Part shown: positions 18,816 through 26,886 of the stretch, in pieces
Layout of the letters: each line of letters begins with the position of its first letter
Position numbering within the stretch: the stretch's first letter is position 1
Origin: Labrenzia sp. PHM005
GTDB taxonomy: Bacteria > Pseudomonadota > Alphaproteobacteria > Rhizobiales > Stappiaceae
Assembly (NCBI RefSeq): GCF_006517275.1
Contig: NZ_CP041191.1
Coordinates: 4,273,001 to 4,337,000 of the forward strand
Direction of reading: 5' to 3'
DNA length: 64,000 bases
Notes under the pieces: model-generated
The model's input: only the letters and a program-made list of their open reading frames with translations
What the model was told of the DNA's origin: nothing
Databases searched by the model: none
Made by a program: the position numbers and the translations under genes

Positions 18816-19739
18816 ATGGCCATGCCAACTCCGGAAAGTTACTCCCTCGATTGGGATGACCTGAAGTATTTTCTTGCCGTTGCCCGCAGCGGGACCCTCC
18901 GCGGCGGCGCAACTGCGCTGAAGGTCAACCACACGACCTTGTCACGGCACCTGGCAGTTCTGGAGGACCGTGTCGGCAGCCGCCTGTTCGACCGGTCAAA
19001 AGCCGGCTTGGCGCTGACGCAGCTGGGCGAAGACCTGATGCCCCATGCGGAGCGGATTGAGGAGGAAATGGCGGCGGCCTCCCGCGTCATCATCGGACGA
19101 GACACCCAGCCGAGTGGAACCATCCATATCAGCCTGCCGCATGGCTTTGCGATGACATCCATTATGGATGATTTCACCGCTTTCGCCGACGCTTATCCCG
19201 ATATTGATCTGAACCTGCAGTTCAGCAATCAGGTGGCCGATCTAACCCGCCGCGAGGCTGACATCAGCTTCCGGATCGCCAGTGAGGTTACCGACGATGT
19301 GGTCGGCCGGCGTCTCGTCGACATGTCCCAAGCCGCCTATTGTTCCAGAGACTATGCCAACAGGGTTCGCGACAATGAGGGCGAAGGGTTGGAATTCATC
19401 GGCTGGCATGAACCCTTGGGCGACACGACGGCACCGTGGATCCTAAAAAGCTGGTATCCAAAGGCCACACTCCGGCACCGGGTCTCCGAGCTCGTGCCGC
19501 TGATAACCCTCGCCGCCTCCGGCCTCGGCATGGCTTATCTGGCATGCAATCTTGGCGACCGCCATCCAGACCTGATCCGCGCACCTTTCCAGAAGCCGTT
19601 GCCCTACCGCAGCATCTGGCTGCTGCTCCATAGGGATCTGAAAAACACGGCGCGCGTCCGCCTGTTTGTGGATTTCCTGGCCGGACGCATCACCGCCCGG
19701 CGCAATGAATTCTGGGTCTCTGGAACGGCGTCAATCTAA
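18816..19739 (+). CDS. LysR-family transcriptional regulator
   Basis: A 307-residue LysR protein. The winged helix-turn-helix spans about residues 12-70 (WDDLKYFLAVARSGTLRGGA, then VNHTTLSRHLAVLEDRVGSR and LFDRSKAGLALTQLG). The effector-binding domain spans about 100-295. It is divergent from the SDR-DUF4345 operon, which it presumably controls. Its stop overlaps by 4 bases the end of the convergent porin gene. The effector is unknown. Confidence 0.9.
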   Translation: MAMPTPESYSLDWDDLKYFLAVARSGTLRGGATALKVNHTTLSRHLAVLEDRVGSRLFDRSKAGLALTQLGEDLMPHAERIEEEMAAASRVIIGRDTQPSGTIHISLPHGFAMTSIMDDFTAFADAYPDIDLNLQFSNQVADLTRREADISFRIASEVTDDVVGRRLVDMSQAAYCSRDYANRVRDNEGEGLEFIGWHEPLGDTTAPWILKSWYPKATLRHRVSELVPLITLAASGLGMAYLACNLGDRHPDLIRAPFQKPLPYRSIWLLLHRDLKNTARVRLFVDFLAGRITARRNEFWVSGTASI

Positions 19740-21013
19740 AGCGCAATCCGTCCGCGAAGGCCGAATATGGCCAGGTTCTCTTGGTCCGGATTGAGTGCCG
19801 GGTTGGCGATCAGCTGCAAGCTTGGCGTAATTGCAAGGTGCGGCGAAACTATAAATCTATAAAAGATCTCAGCTGTGTACTGATCCTCGTCAAAGGCATC
19901 TCCCGGATCGGACCAGTTCAGACCAATTCCGAAAAGATCCGTTTCGCGCGTATAAAGCCCAAGCCCCGCCGAAATTGTTTTCTTGTAAAGTGCGGCTTTT
20001 CCTTGAGAAATGCCCGCACGCAGGAACGGCATCCATCGATTGTCGAAGAACCAGGCCGCTGATCCGGAAATTCCCCAATCGTCCTTGCGAGACCCGTCGT
20101 CGGCCCCGTCGCTCTGCCACACGGTCAGGTGGATGTTGTCGAAATATATCCGGTCTTGGCCACTCATGAAGCCGAGTTCAAAACTCTTGAAGGTTTCACG
20201 CTTGTTGAAGACATTTAGATTTGGTTGGGTGGGATCACCATTTGCGTCCGCAACACTGGCGATCGCATAGATGTTTTTATGCAAACGGACACCGCCAGCA
20301 ATTCCGAGGCCTTGGTTCGGCGCGTTGATCGTCGGATTGGTATTGAAAGCCAAGTTTTGAAAGGCCGTATATGGGCTGACGAGGCCATAGACATCAACGA
20401 AATCCGTTACATCGAGTTGCCCAGCCTGCAAAACCCAGGCCCCACCTTCCGCCCGCTGTGTCCAAAAAAGATTTGTGAGGGCCAGCTGGATGTCGTTGAA
20501 TGCCGTGCCGGTGATTGATTGCGCGCCGCTGTCAAACCCAAAAAACTGCGGCGCGACAGAGGTGTAGGCCGTGCGATGTTCTAGCTTGGCCGTCAATCCT
20601 CCATTTTCAAACGCTTGCCATGTTCCATATATCCGGGCCATCCCGCCTACTGCGTGGCCCTGGCCGATATTTGAGTTCGACCACTGTCCTAAACTGAGAT
20701 AGTCGATCTTGAAATCAATGTTTGCATTTGTTTTCAGTGTTTCCTTGAACGCAAACCAATGCGGCAGAAGTGGTTCTGGGAACCGGGATCGGAATTGCGG
20801 GTCGGTCAGTCCATCACCGTCAGAAAGATCCGATTGTACAGAGCTCGGTCCACCGAGACCTCCGCTGCCGTGATCCTGGGCCTGCGCCGAACCGAACACC
20901 AGGACAAGAAAGCCTACGCAGAGCCGTCTTGTGAGCGCCGGATGTCTGCCGCCGACGTTCAAGGGCGGCTCGTTCCGGCTTGGCGCCCTTGCCAATGAGG
21001 TCTCAAGGGCCAC
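19736..21013 (-). CDS. OprB-like carbohydrate-selective porin
   Basis: A 425-residue outer-membrane protein. The signal region ends at FGSAQAQ. It is followed by alternating beta-strand segments and the OprB-type ending LAIFGLRGRIAL. Internal blocks such as WQAFENGGLTAKLEHR, VTDFVDVYGLVSPYTAF and FMPFLRAGISQG-like strands support a carbohydrate-selective porin fold. The first 55 bases overlap the end of the DUF3299 gene, so the exact start is uncertain; a TTG at codon 18 would remove the overlap. It is the last gene of an operon with the DUF3299 protein and an exported amidohydrolase. Likely role: entry of the substrate of those enzymes. Confidence 0.82.
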   Translation of the reverse strand: MALETSLARAPSRNEPPLNVGGRHPALTRRLCVGFLVLVFGSAQAQDHGSGGLGGPSSVQSDLSDGDGLTDPQFRSRFPEPLLPHWFAFKETLKTNANIDFKIDYLSLGQWSNSNIGQGHAVGGMARIYGTWQAFENGGLTAKLEHRTAYTSVAPQFFGFDSGAQSITGTAFNDIQLALTNLFWTQRAEGGAWVLQAGQLDVTDFVDVYGLVSPYTAFQNLAFNTNPTINAPNQGLGIAGGVRLHKNIYAIASVADANGDPTQPNLNVFNKRETFKSFELGFMSGQDRIYFDNIHLTVWQSDGADDGSRKDDWGISGSAAWFFDNRWMPFLRAGISQGKAALYKKTISAGLGLYTRETDLFGIGLNWSDPGDAFDEDQYTAEIFYRFIVSPHLAITPSLQLIANPALNPDQENLAIFGLRGRIAL

Positions 21014-21756
21014 GGCTTACGTTCACTTGCATTTATGTTTGGGGATACCGTTACATCGATGCTGGCGACTTCGAGCCGGAATGTAGACGCCATGGAGACG
21101 GGTCCGTCAACAACACGAATGGTTCTCTGGCTGGGCGCGATTTCAAGTCTGCCGCTGACTTTAATCGGCTCATAAATGAACCGCGGATACCAGGCGTCTT
21201 CAAACACCAATCGAAGTAGTCGATTTGGCGGAGGCGGCGGCATGTGACTGCACATACCGCGCACTTCGACCAAATAGGCGGTGGATCTGCCTTCGGCATC
21301 TTGTGGAGCTGGGATTACAAATCCAGAGAAGGTGACCTCCCTCCCGTCCAAATCCGGATTGCCTGCCGTCGCAGCAAGCTTCCTTCGCTCGGCGACAACC
21401 CACCGCTGCTTAATCAGCCAATCGGGGTCACGACCGGACGTCTCCCAACTCTTAAGTAAATCAGTAAGCCGCGTCTTCAGGTCGTTGTGCACGTTGCCCG
21501 GTGCAGCCTCGCTTTTCAAGCGTGCTCGTAGTTGCGCGATTGTCCGTAAACTGTCGATCTGATCGTATGTGAGATCCCGATAAGGATCTTCATACTCCTG
21601 CACTTTCGCGTCAGGCAGATCACTCCAAGAGACTTCAGATGCCCAAGAAACACTTGCCGTTACCCAGAGACCGGCTGCTGCTCCGAGCAACACGCCAACA
21701 ACAACCTTTCCTGCTATTTTTTTCATGACGACGATCCGTCCCGCAACGCTCAGCAT
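20959..21756 (-). CDS. Exported DUF3299-domain protein
   Basis: A 265-residue protein with a signal peptide (basic start, hydrophobic stretch, cleavage near VSWAS). Its core reads GREVTFSGFVIPAPQDAEGR, then EVRGMCSHMPPPPPNRLLRL and EPIKVSGRLEI, which is the DUF3299 pattern (small beta domain of unknown role, often linked to heavy-metal or copper loci). The CSHxPPPP element could bind metal or haem. Its ATG overlaps the stop of the amidohydrolase gene (TGATG), so translation is coupled. An internal ATG at codon 11 is also possible. Confidence 0.78.
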   Translation of the reverse strand: MLSVAGRIVVMKKIAGKVVVGVLLGAAAGLWVTASVSWASEVSWSDLPDAKVQEYEDPYRDLTYDQIDSLRTIAQLRARLKSEAAPGNVHNDLKTRLTDLLKSWETSGRDPDWLIKQRWVVAERRKLAATAGNPDLDGREVTFSGFVIPAPQDAEGRSTAYLVEVRGMCSHMPPPPPNRLLRLVFEDAWYPRFIYEPIKVSGRLEIAPSQRTIRVVDGPVSMASTFRLEVASIDVTVSPNINASERKPWPLRPHWQGRQAGTSRP

Positions 21757-23141
21757 CAGTTCAGCGTGTTCTTGAAGATCTTTCCGTCCTTCATGATCAG
21801 ACGGATAGTTTCCGGGCTTTCCGGGCGCGGGTCAGCGCCAAACCATGTGTCACCTGTGCCGACAACCGAAAAATCCTCTAGAGGATTGCCGTCGATCAGG
21901 AGAATGTCAGCGTAGGCGCCTTCCTCAATCACACCGAGCTTGCCCGCCGGATAGGGATTCATGAAGTCGCCAGACAATTTGGCTATTTCACCACCGATCG
22001 AAGTCAACGTAACCATCGACTGGTAGGCGCCGAAGAACTCACCATTCAGGTGCTTCTCATAGGCAACCTGGATGTTGCAGGCCTCGACCGAGCCAACGCA
22101 GTCCGTCTGAAACCCCCGCTTCACTGGACACTTCTTCATGTTCGGAATGTAATTCTCGAAGGTTGCCGATGCCGAAATGGCCTTGGCCAGGCTCGAGGGT
22201 TGGTTCTTGACGGCTGGAATATCGAGAAGGCCCGGGTCAAAAGCAGTCAAGTTCGTGGTGATATAAGCCCCCTTCTCCGTCATGATTTCAGCGATTTCGC
22301 AATCGAACGAAAAACCATGCTCGATGGTCTTCACACCGGCATGCAGAGCATTCAAAATCGCTTCCTTGCGGTAGGAATGCGCCATCACGTAACTGCCGTA
22401 TTCATTGGCGACTTGGACCGCGGCCTCGATTTCTTCCTTCGAACCAGCGAGCAGCTGCCACGGGTCAAAAGCCGAAACGACGCCGCCGGACTGCATGAAT
22501 TTCAGTTGGGTCGCCCCCATCCGGAAGTTATTGCGCCCGTACCTGTAAACATCATCCACGCCACTGACTTCTTGCGACATGTTGAGACGGCTGAAGTTGG
22601 TCTCGATGCCTGGAGGGGCCGTAAAATTGGCGAAATCGGCGTGGCCACCACGGGTGCTTAAAAAGGCACCTGAAGGGTAGTAGCGCGGCCCAGGAATCTG
22701 ACCGGCATCGATCGCCCGGCGTAAACCTCCATTGGCACCCCCGGCGTCACGTACTGTGGTGAAACCTTGCATCAGGTACATCTCTGCCATCCGCGTGGCA
22801 TGGATGCCAAAGTCCTCCCACGTCACACCGGATTCCATCGCGCTCAAACTGGGACCCATAAGCATCAAGTGCGCATGGTTCTCGATAAAGCCCGGCGTCA
22901 GCGTGCGTCCGCCACCGTCGATAACCGTGGCATCCGGCGCTTCAATCACACCAGTCGACACAGTCTTGATCAAGTTGCCTTCTACCAGCACACTTGCGTT
23001 TTCGATCCGCTGCTCGTTCACACCGTCAAAGACGTGGATATTGGTGAACAAGGTCTGCTGGGGTGCAGCTGGTTCTTGGGCATGTGCAGCACTCGACACC
23101 GCAAAAGTTACAGCTCCGAATATCAGACTCTTCAATCGCAT
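21756..23141 (-). CDS. Exported metal-dependent amidohydrolase
   Basis: About 461 residues from an ATG preceded by GGGGG; the open frame begins slightly upstream at a TTG. The signal peptide ends near SSAAHAQ. The TIM-barrel amidohydrolase shows NHAHL (the usual Asp before HxH replaced by Asn), KFMQSGGVVSAFDPW with the lysine that is often carbamylated, MAHSYRKEA, TIEHG, and the C-terminal YADILLIDGNPLEDF typical of imidazolonepropionase/prolidase-like members. In place of the HxxxxD ligand, the region around TLTSIGG lacks the clear Asp seen in many relatives. Periplasmic; substrate unknown, perhaps a peptide or lactone. Confidence 0.85.
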   Translation of the reverse strand: MRLKSLIFGAVTFAVSSAAHAQEPAAPQQTLFTNIHVFDGVNEQRIENASVLVEGNLIKTVSTGVIEAPDATVIDGGGRTLTPGFIENHAHLMLMGPSLSAMESGVTWEDFGIHATRMAEMYLMQGFTTVRDAGGANGGLRRAIDAGQIPGPRYYPSGAFLSTRGGHADFANFTAPPGIETNFSRLNMSQEVSGVDDVYRYGRNNFRMGATQLKFMQSGGVVSAFDPWQLLAGSKEEIEAAVQVANEYGSYVMAHSYRKEAILNALHAGVKTIEHGFSFDCEIAEIMTEKGAYITTNLTAFDPGLLDIPAVKNQPSSLAKAISASATFENYIPNMKKCPVKRGFQTDCVGSVEACNIQVAYEKHLNGEFFGAYQSMVTLTSIGGEIAKLSGDFMNPYPAGKLGVIEEGAYADILLIDGNPLEDFSVVGTGDTWFGADPRPESPETIRLIMKDGKIFKNTLN

Positions 23142-23308
23142 TTGTGTCCCCCGTTTCAATCCAGCTGAGCATATCTTTTATTACGCCCAGATCTGGACAA
23201 ACGGATCAGTTCCAACAGCACAGAAGTATTGTTCACCGGGAGGACAAAGAAGGTTTGCCAGGAACCACCAGTCTTTTTGGCGGTTCCTGGCACTCTTTTC
23301 CACTGCGA

Positions 23309-24019
23309 CTATCCGCAGCAACCGCCGCCTGCGGCGGCTTCAATTGTTGCGACCGGCTCATCTTCCGGCGCGCCGCGGCCGAGCCAGGTGCGTTCGTTTA
23401 AGTAAAACTTGGAAAACTCCGGTCCAAAGTCCGGGGACACAGAGCGGTCTGCAAGGCCGGTCTTAAGGACTGCATTCTGCCAGGCTTTCACCTTGGGAAA
23501 GCCATCCAGCATGTCAAAGCCGCTGTGCTCTTCAACAAGGGCAGATCTGTGAAGTAAGGGCAACCAGGCGATATCGACATTGCCGATGGTTTTGCCGGAA
23601 AAGAATGGCCCCTCCTGGATCTGGGCTTCTGCGCGGGCATAGGCTTTTTTGAGCTTTTCGTTCCGCGTTTCAAAGGTATCGCGGGAAGCGCTCTGCATGG
23701 TGCTGCATTGAACCAGGTGGTGTTTGGAGGCCTGATAGCTCCAGGCCCTGTTCAGTGCCCGGTCTTCCGGTGTCAAACCGTCCTGCAGCGGCGGCGTGGT
23801 TTCATCGATGTACTCAACAATCGCATCGCTCTCGAAAAGCGGCTGACCATTTTCAGTGATCAGCATCGGCACTTGGCCCGTCGGCGACAGGTCCAAAAAC
23901 CACTGCGGTTTGTCCTTCAAACTGATGTAATCTATTTCATAAGGGATGTTCTTGGCTTCCAACAACCCGGTTACACGCTGCACGAACGGGCAGATTTTGA
24001 AGCTCACAAGTCTTATCAT
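23309..24019 (-). CDS. Glutathione S-transferase family protein with Cys-rich tail
   Basis: A 236-residue GST. The thioredoxin-like N-terminal domain carries Cys10 in KICPFVQR, the cis-Pro motif GQVPML and the glutathione-binding ESDAIVEYI. The all-helical C-terminal domain follows. A single cysteine with Pro-Phe resembles omega- or lambda-like classes, which deglutathionylate substrates. The protein ends in an unusual glycine-cysteine tail, GGGCCG, not part of the fold. It lies 76 bases downstream of a SigZ-like sigma factor in the same orientation and may be cotranscribed with it. Confidence 0.85.
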   Translation of the reverse strand: MIRLVSFKICPFVQRVTGLLEAKNIPYEIDYISLKDKPQWFLDLSPTGQVPMLITENGQPLFESDAIVEYIDETTPPLQDGLTPEDRALNRAWSYQASKHHLVQCSTMQSASRDTFETRNEKLKKAYARAEAQIQEGPFFSGKTIGNVDIAWLPLLHRSALVEEHSGFDMLDGFPKVKAWQNAVLKTGLADRSVSPDFGPEFSKFYLNERTWLGRGAPEDEPVATIEAAAGGGCCG

Positions 24020-24095
24020 CTGTCTTTCCTGTTTTCATGGATCTACAGGTAAGACGGCGCAGCTCAGGAAAAGACGAAAAGAAGTTGCTCCCTGC

Positions 24096-24641
24096 TCAAC
24101 AATTTTTGCAAGAACCGCCCTTCGGGCTGTAATCGGCAATATTGCCATTTGCATCCAGTGACATCCGGCAGCAGTCCTCAAACAGCCCGCGCAGGGATGA
24201 CCGCGCTGTTTGAACCCGCGATTTCAGCGTCGAATAGCCAAGACCGTGTTCAGCGGCATAGGCCTTTTGCGGCTGGCCGTTCAGATCGATCGCGGTCAGG
24301 AGCTGGGCCGTCTCTTCGGGCAGAGCGGCAATAAACGGCCTGATACATCCCTCCAATTGCTGACGGACGGTTGTTTCATCCTTGTCATACCAGAGATCCT
24401 CGGCCGCCAGATCCTTGCCCCGTCCGTCCCTGCGATAGTGATCGACAATGGCGTTCTGGGCTGTTTGATAGAGCCAGGATTGAAGTTTGGATTCGTGCTT
24501 GAGCGATTTGAGGCCGGCAAATACCTTGATGGAAATCTCCTGCAGGAGATCATCCACATCCGCCGGGTTTGACACACGGGAATGCAAAAAGGCCTTTAGC
24601 TGCCCGCGGTATCCATTCCAAACATCTTCAAGGGTCATCAT
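24096..24641 (-). CDS. sigZ: SigZ-like ECF RNA polymerase sigma factor
   Basis: About 181 residues. Region 2 is seen in NPADVDDLLQEISIKVF and SWLYQTAQNAIVDHYRR, and region 4 in LPEETAQLLTAIDLNGQ and GYSTLKSRVQTARSSLRGLF. The C-terminal tail has DCC...NGNIADY...SCKNC, the SigZ-type signature, with four cysteines that could bind zinc or sense thiols. The ATG at 24639-24641 or the next one is preferred because GGAGAG lies just upstream; the frame extends further. No anti-sigma gene is adjacent, so the Cys tail may itself be the sensor (inference). Confidence 0.86.
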   Translation of the reverse strand: MMTLEDVWNGYRGQLKAFLHSRVSNPADVDDLLQEISIKVFAGLKSLKHESKLQSWLYQTAQNAIVDHYRRDGRGKDLAAEDLWYDKDETTVRQQLEGCIRPFIAALPEETAQLLTAIDLNGQPQKAYAAEHGLGYSTLKSRVQTARSSLRGLFEDCCRMSLDANGNIADYSPKGGSCKNC

Positions 24642-24763
24642 CACTCTCCAGCCAAAAGGATTGGGGCTTGTCCGGACAAAGTTCAATCCCTTAGGACGGA
24701 AACCAGCAGCAAAATACCCATCTTTCGTTTACGTAAAAATCATCTTGCTTGATGCATTTTTAA

Positions 24764-24797
24764 TTCGTATATGAACTATAAATAATCCATATACGAA
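24764..24797. promoter_or_regulatory. Inverted repeat upstream of marR-like gene
   Basis: TTCGTATATG (24764-24773) and CATATACGAA (24788-24797) are a perfect 10-base inverted repeat with 14 bases between, ending 8 bases before the MarR start. This is a strong candidate autoregulatory operator. The AT-rich middle may hold the -10 region. Confidence 0.65.
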
Positions 24798-24805
24798 CTA
24801 AATAA

Positions 24806-25297
24806 ATGTCCAAAAAACTCCGCGTATTCTACCATCTGCAGGTCGCCTATACCGCGCTTTTCCGGGCCGCGGATCACCGTGCGCGCCAGAACACCGGTCT
24901 GACGATCACCCAGATCGCTGTTCTGTTTTTGCTCAATGAAAAGGATGGCCAGCCTGTTTCCGAAATTGCTGCCCGGCTCTCTATGGGTAAATCGAGCCTG
25001 ACTGGATTGATCGACCGATTATGGGAAAAACGCCTTGTTCGACGCAGCCCCTGCCCGAAAGACGGCCGGGTCACGCTGGTGTTTTTGGAAGACGCCGGCC
25101 GGGAGGCTGCAAAAGACGCGGGTCACCACACACGTCACTATAACGCTGCCTTGCTGGCCCCCTTCACCGATACGGAACAAGAGGTGATCGGGCGCTTCCT
25201 CAAACACATTGCTGAAAACGCAGACACCATCATCAACGGGCAAGACACCGAATCTTCCGGGACATCAAACGTTAAGGAGACTTTCGGGAATGCCTGA
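24806..25297 (+). CDS. MarR-family transcriptional regulator
   Basis: A 163-residue MarR regulator. The central winged helix-turn-helix reads LTITQIAVLFLLNEKDGQPV, then EIAARLSMGKSSLTGLIDRL and the wing SPCPKDGRVTLVFL, with dimerisation helices at both ends. It probably binds the inverted repeat directly upstream. Its last 8 bases overlap the next gene, an alpha/beta hydrolase, which is therefore in the same operon and may be the controlled function. The ligand is unknown. Confidence 0.9.
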   Translation: MSKKLRVFYHLQVAYTALFRAADHRARQNTGLTITQIAVLFLLNEKDGQPVSEIAARLSMGKSSLTGLIDRLWEKRLVRRSPCPKDGRVTLVFLEDAGREAAKDAGHHTRHYNAALLAPFTDTEQEVIGRFLKHIAENADTIINGQDTESSGTSNVKETFGNA

Positions 25298-26174
25298 CGT
25301 TCAAAGCAAACCCATTACTTTTTCAGCTTCCGACGGCTGGCCCTTGGCCGGAGACCTTTTCATTGGGCCTGCACCTCGGATCGCGGTCATGATTTCCGCA
25401 GGCACAGGCTTTCCCCGCAGGTTTTACCGGCATTTGGCGGGCTATCTGGCCAACCAGGGCGCTGTCGTCCTGACCTATGATTATCGGGGTATCGGCGATT
25501 CCGTAAATGGGCCACTGAAAGGGTCTTCAATTGAACTGCCGGACTGGGGCCGCCACGACATGACCGCCGGGATCGAAACACTGGAAAGAGCAGCGCCCGG
25601 CCTACCAATCACGCATATTGGCCATAGTGTCGGCGGGCATTTTCTCGGCCTGATGCCAAACCACCACAAGATCGCCCGCAACGCTTTCCTAGCTGTGAGT
25701 TCGGGATATTTTGGCCACCACGCACTGCGCAACCGGCCGCTCGAACTGTTTTTCTGGTGGGGCCTTGGGTCTTACTCGCTAATGCGCCATGGCTACATCA
25801 AACCAGTGGGCGGCTGGCGCGGCGAAGCCCTGCCGCCGCGTGTCTTCAAAACTTGGCGGAAATGGAGCCATCGCCAGAAATACTTCCTGCCGGATCTCTG
25901 TGCCGCTTTAGCACCCCAGCATTATGAAGCCGTCCGCTCACCAATCCGGTCTTGGGTGTTCAGCGATGACCCGATTGCGACTCCGAAAGCCAATGAAGTC
26001 TTGTTGGAAGCCTATCCGAATGCCCCGAAATCCCTGACCGTCACCTCCCCTCAAGACCTCAATGTCAAACGCATTGGTCACGAAGGCGCCTTTAAACCAG
26101 AGTGTGCACCTCTTTGGTCAGAAGTCTATGAGTGGCTAGCGGATCGTACGAAAAAAGGCGGCGCTTCTGCATAA
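25290..26174 (+). CDS. Alpha/beta hydrolase family protein
   Basis: About 294 residues from the ATG at 25290, which has AAGGAG 10 bases upstream; the frame opens earlier inside marR. The nucleophile elbow is GHSVGGH and the oxyanion strand carries SAGTGFPRRFY. YDYRGIGDS is a common element of this COG4757-like group. His in KRIGHEGAF near the C-terminus and Asp in FSDDPIAT complete the triad. Cytoplasmic. Substrate unknown. MarR-hydrolase operons of this kind are often linked to aromatic or ester stress. Confidence 0.87.
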   Translation: MPDVQSKPITFSASDGWPLAGDLFIGPAPRIAVMISAGTGFPRRFYRHLAGYLANQGAVVLTYDYRGIGDSVNGPLKGSSIELPDWGRHDMTAGIETLERAAPGLPITHIGHSVGGHFLGLMPNHHKIARNAFLAVSSGYFGHHALRNRPLELFFWWGLGSYSLMRHGYIKPVGGWRGEALPPRVFKTWRKWSHRQKYFLPDLCAALAPQHYEAVRSPIRSWVFSDDPIATPKANEVLLEAYPNAPKSLTVTSPQDLNVKRIGHEGAFKPECAPLWSEVYEWLADRTKKGGASA

Positions 26175-26230
26175 CCATCGCCGCACGAGCTGGCTGTCAA
26201 CCGGAGACACATTCTTCCCGGTTTCCGACC

Positions 26231-26640
26231 CTATCGCGTAGCGTATTGCCGGATCATATGGCCGCCGTCAACATCCAGAACATGCCCGGTCGTGAAAGTG
26301 TTCGTCATCAAAAAAACTGCAGCTCCCGCAGCTTCTCTCCACGCTTTCCCACATGCCCTGATTTCGCCGGATGGCGGTGGGTTCATTGGAGCCGCAGATC
26401 GTGTTCTCGAAAAAACCGGCCACAGGCGCCGCGTTGCGATCTCGTTGCCGAGTTTTCTGCTTGCGCCACACTCGTGCCAAGTTCCGACGCGCTGCGCATG
26501 ATGCCAAACCGTCTCGCCCACCTTTACAGCAGCGATGTGGTCTGCAATCCGCCGCGCTTCCCGACACCCAGGTTTGACGTCCACCTGCTCTGGCACCCGT
26601 GCCGCCAAAACAACCCTGCGCATAAATTGCTTCGAGCGAA
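26231..26640 (-). pseudogene. Decayed short-chain dehydrogenase remnant
   Basis: The reverse strand encodes a perfect SDR C-terminus (VFLMTNTFTTGHVLDVDGG, ending MIRQYATR) at about 26231-26325. Around 26600 a glycine-rich GCFGGTGARAGG fragment and, in another frame, RRIADHIAAV look like the SDR N-terminal cofactor region. The two parts are in different frames and about 150 codons of the usual middle are missing. No full-length frame exists. This is a broken gene with a deletion and at least one frameshift; the intact version was probably a 220-250 residue reductase. Confidence 0.7.
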
Positions 26641-26754
26641 GGTTCGGCGCTTAACGCTAAGCTTTTGAGAAAGCACTTTCGTTTCGCTGAGTGAACCAGC
26701 ACATCGTGCGCTTAAGTCCGGTCTTCTGAACCAAAGTCAGTCAAATACTCAAAA

Positions 26755-26789
26755 TGTAAGCGCTTGCATTTTGATGAAAGCGCTTACAT
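26755..26789. promoter_or_regulatory. Two LacI/GalR-type operators overlapping a promoter
   Basis: TGTAAGCGCTTGCA (26755-26768) and GAAAGCGCTTACAT (26776-26789) share the AAGCGCTT core of LacI-family operators, with centres 20 bases apart (two helical turns). A weak sigma-70 pair, TTGCAT (26764-26769) and CATACT (26787-26792) with 17-base spacing, overlaps both, as expected for repression. The regulated gene is the orphan at 26887. No LacI-family gene or sugar operon is in the window. Confidence 0.7.
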
Positions 26790-26886
26790 ACTACTTTTGC
26801 GCGATACATTAGCGGTGCGCAATTGAATTGTTTCTACCTCTGAGTGCACTCGTGACCGTATCGCGCTCCTGATAGGAGGACATGGA

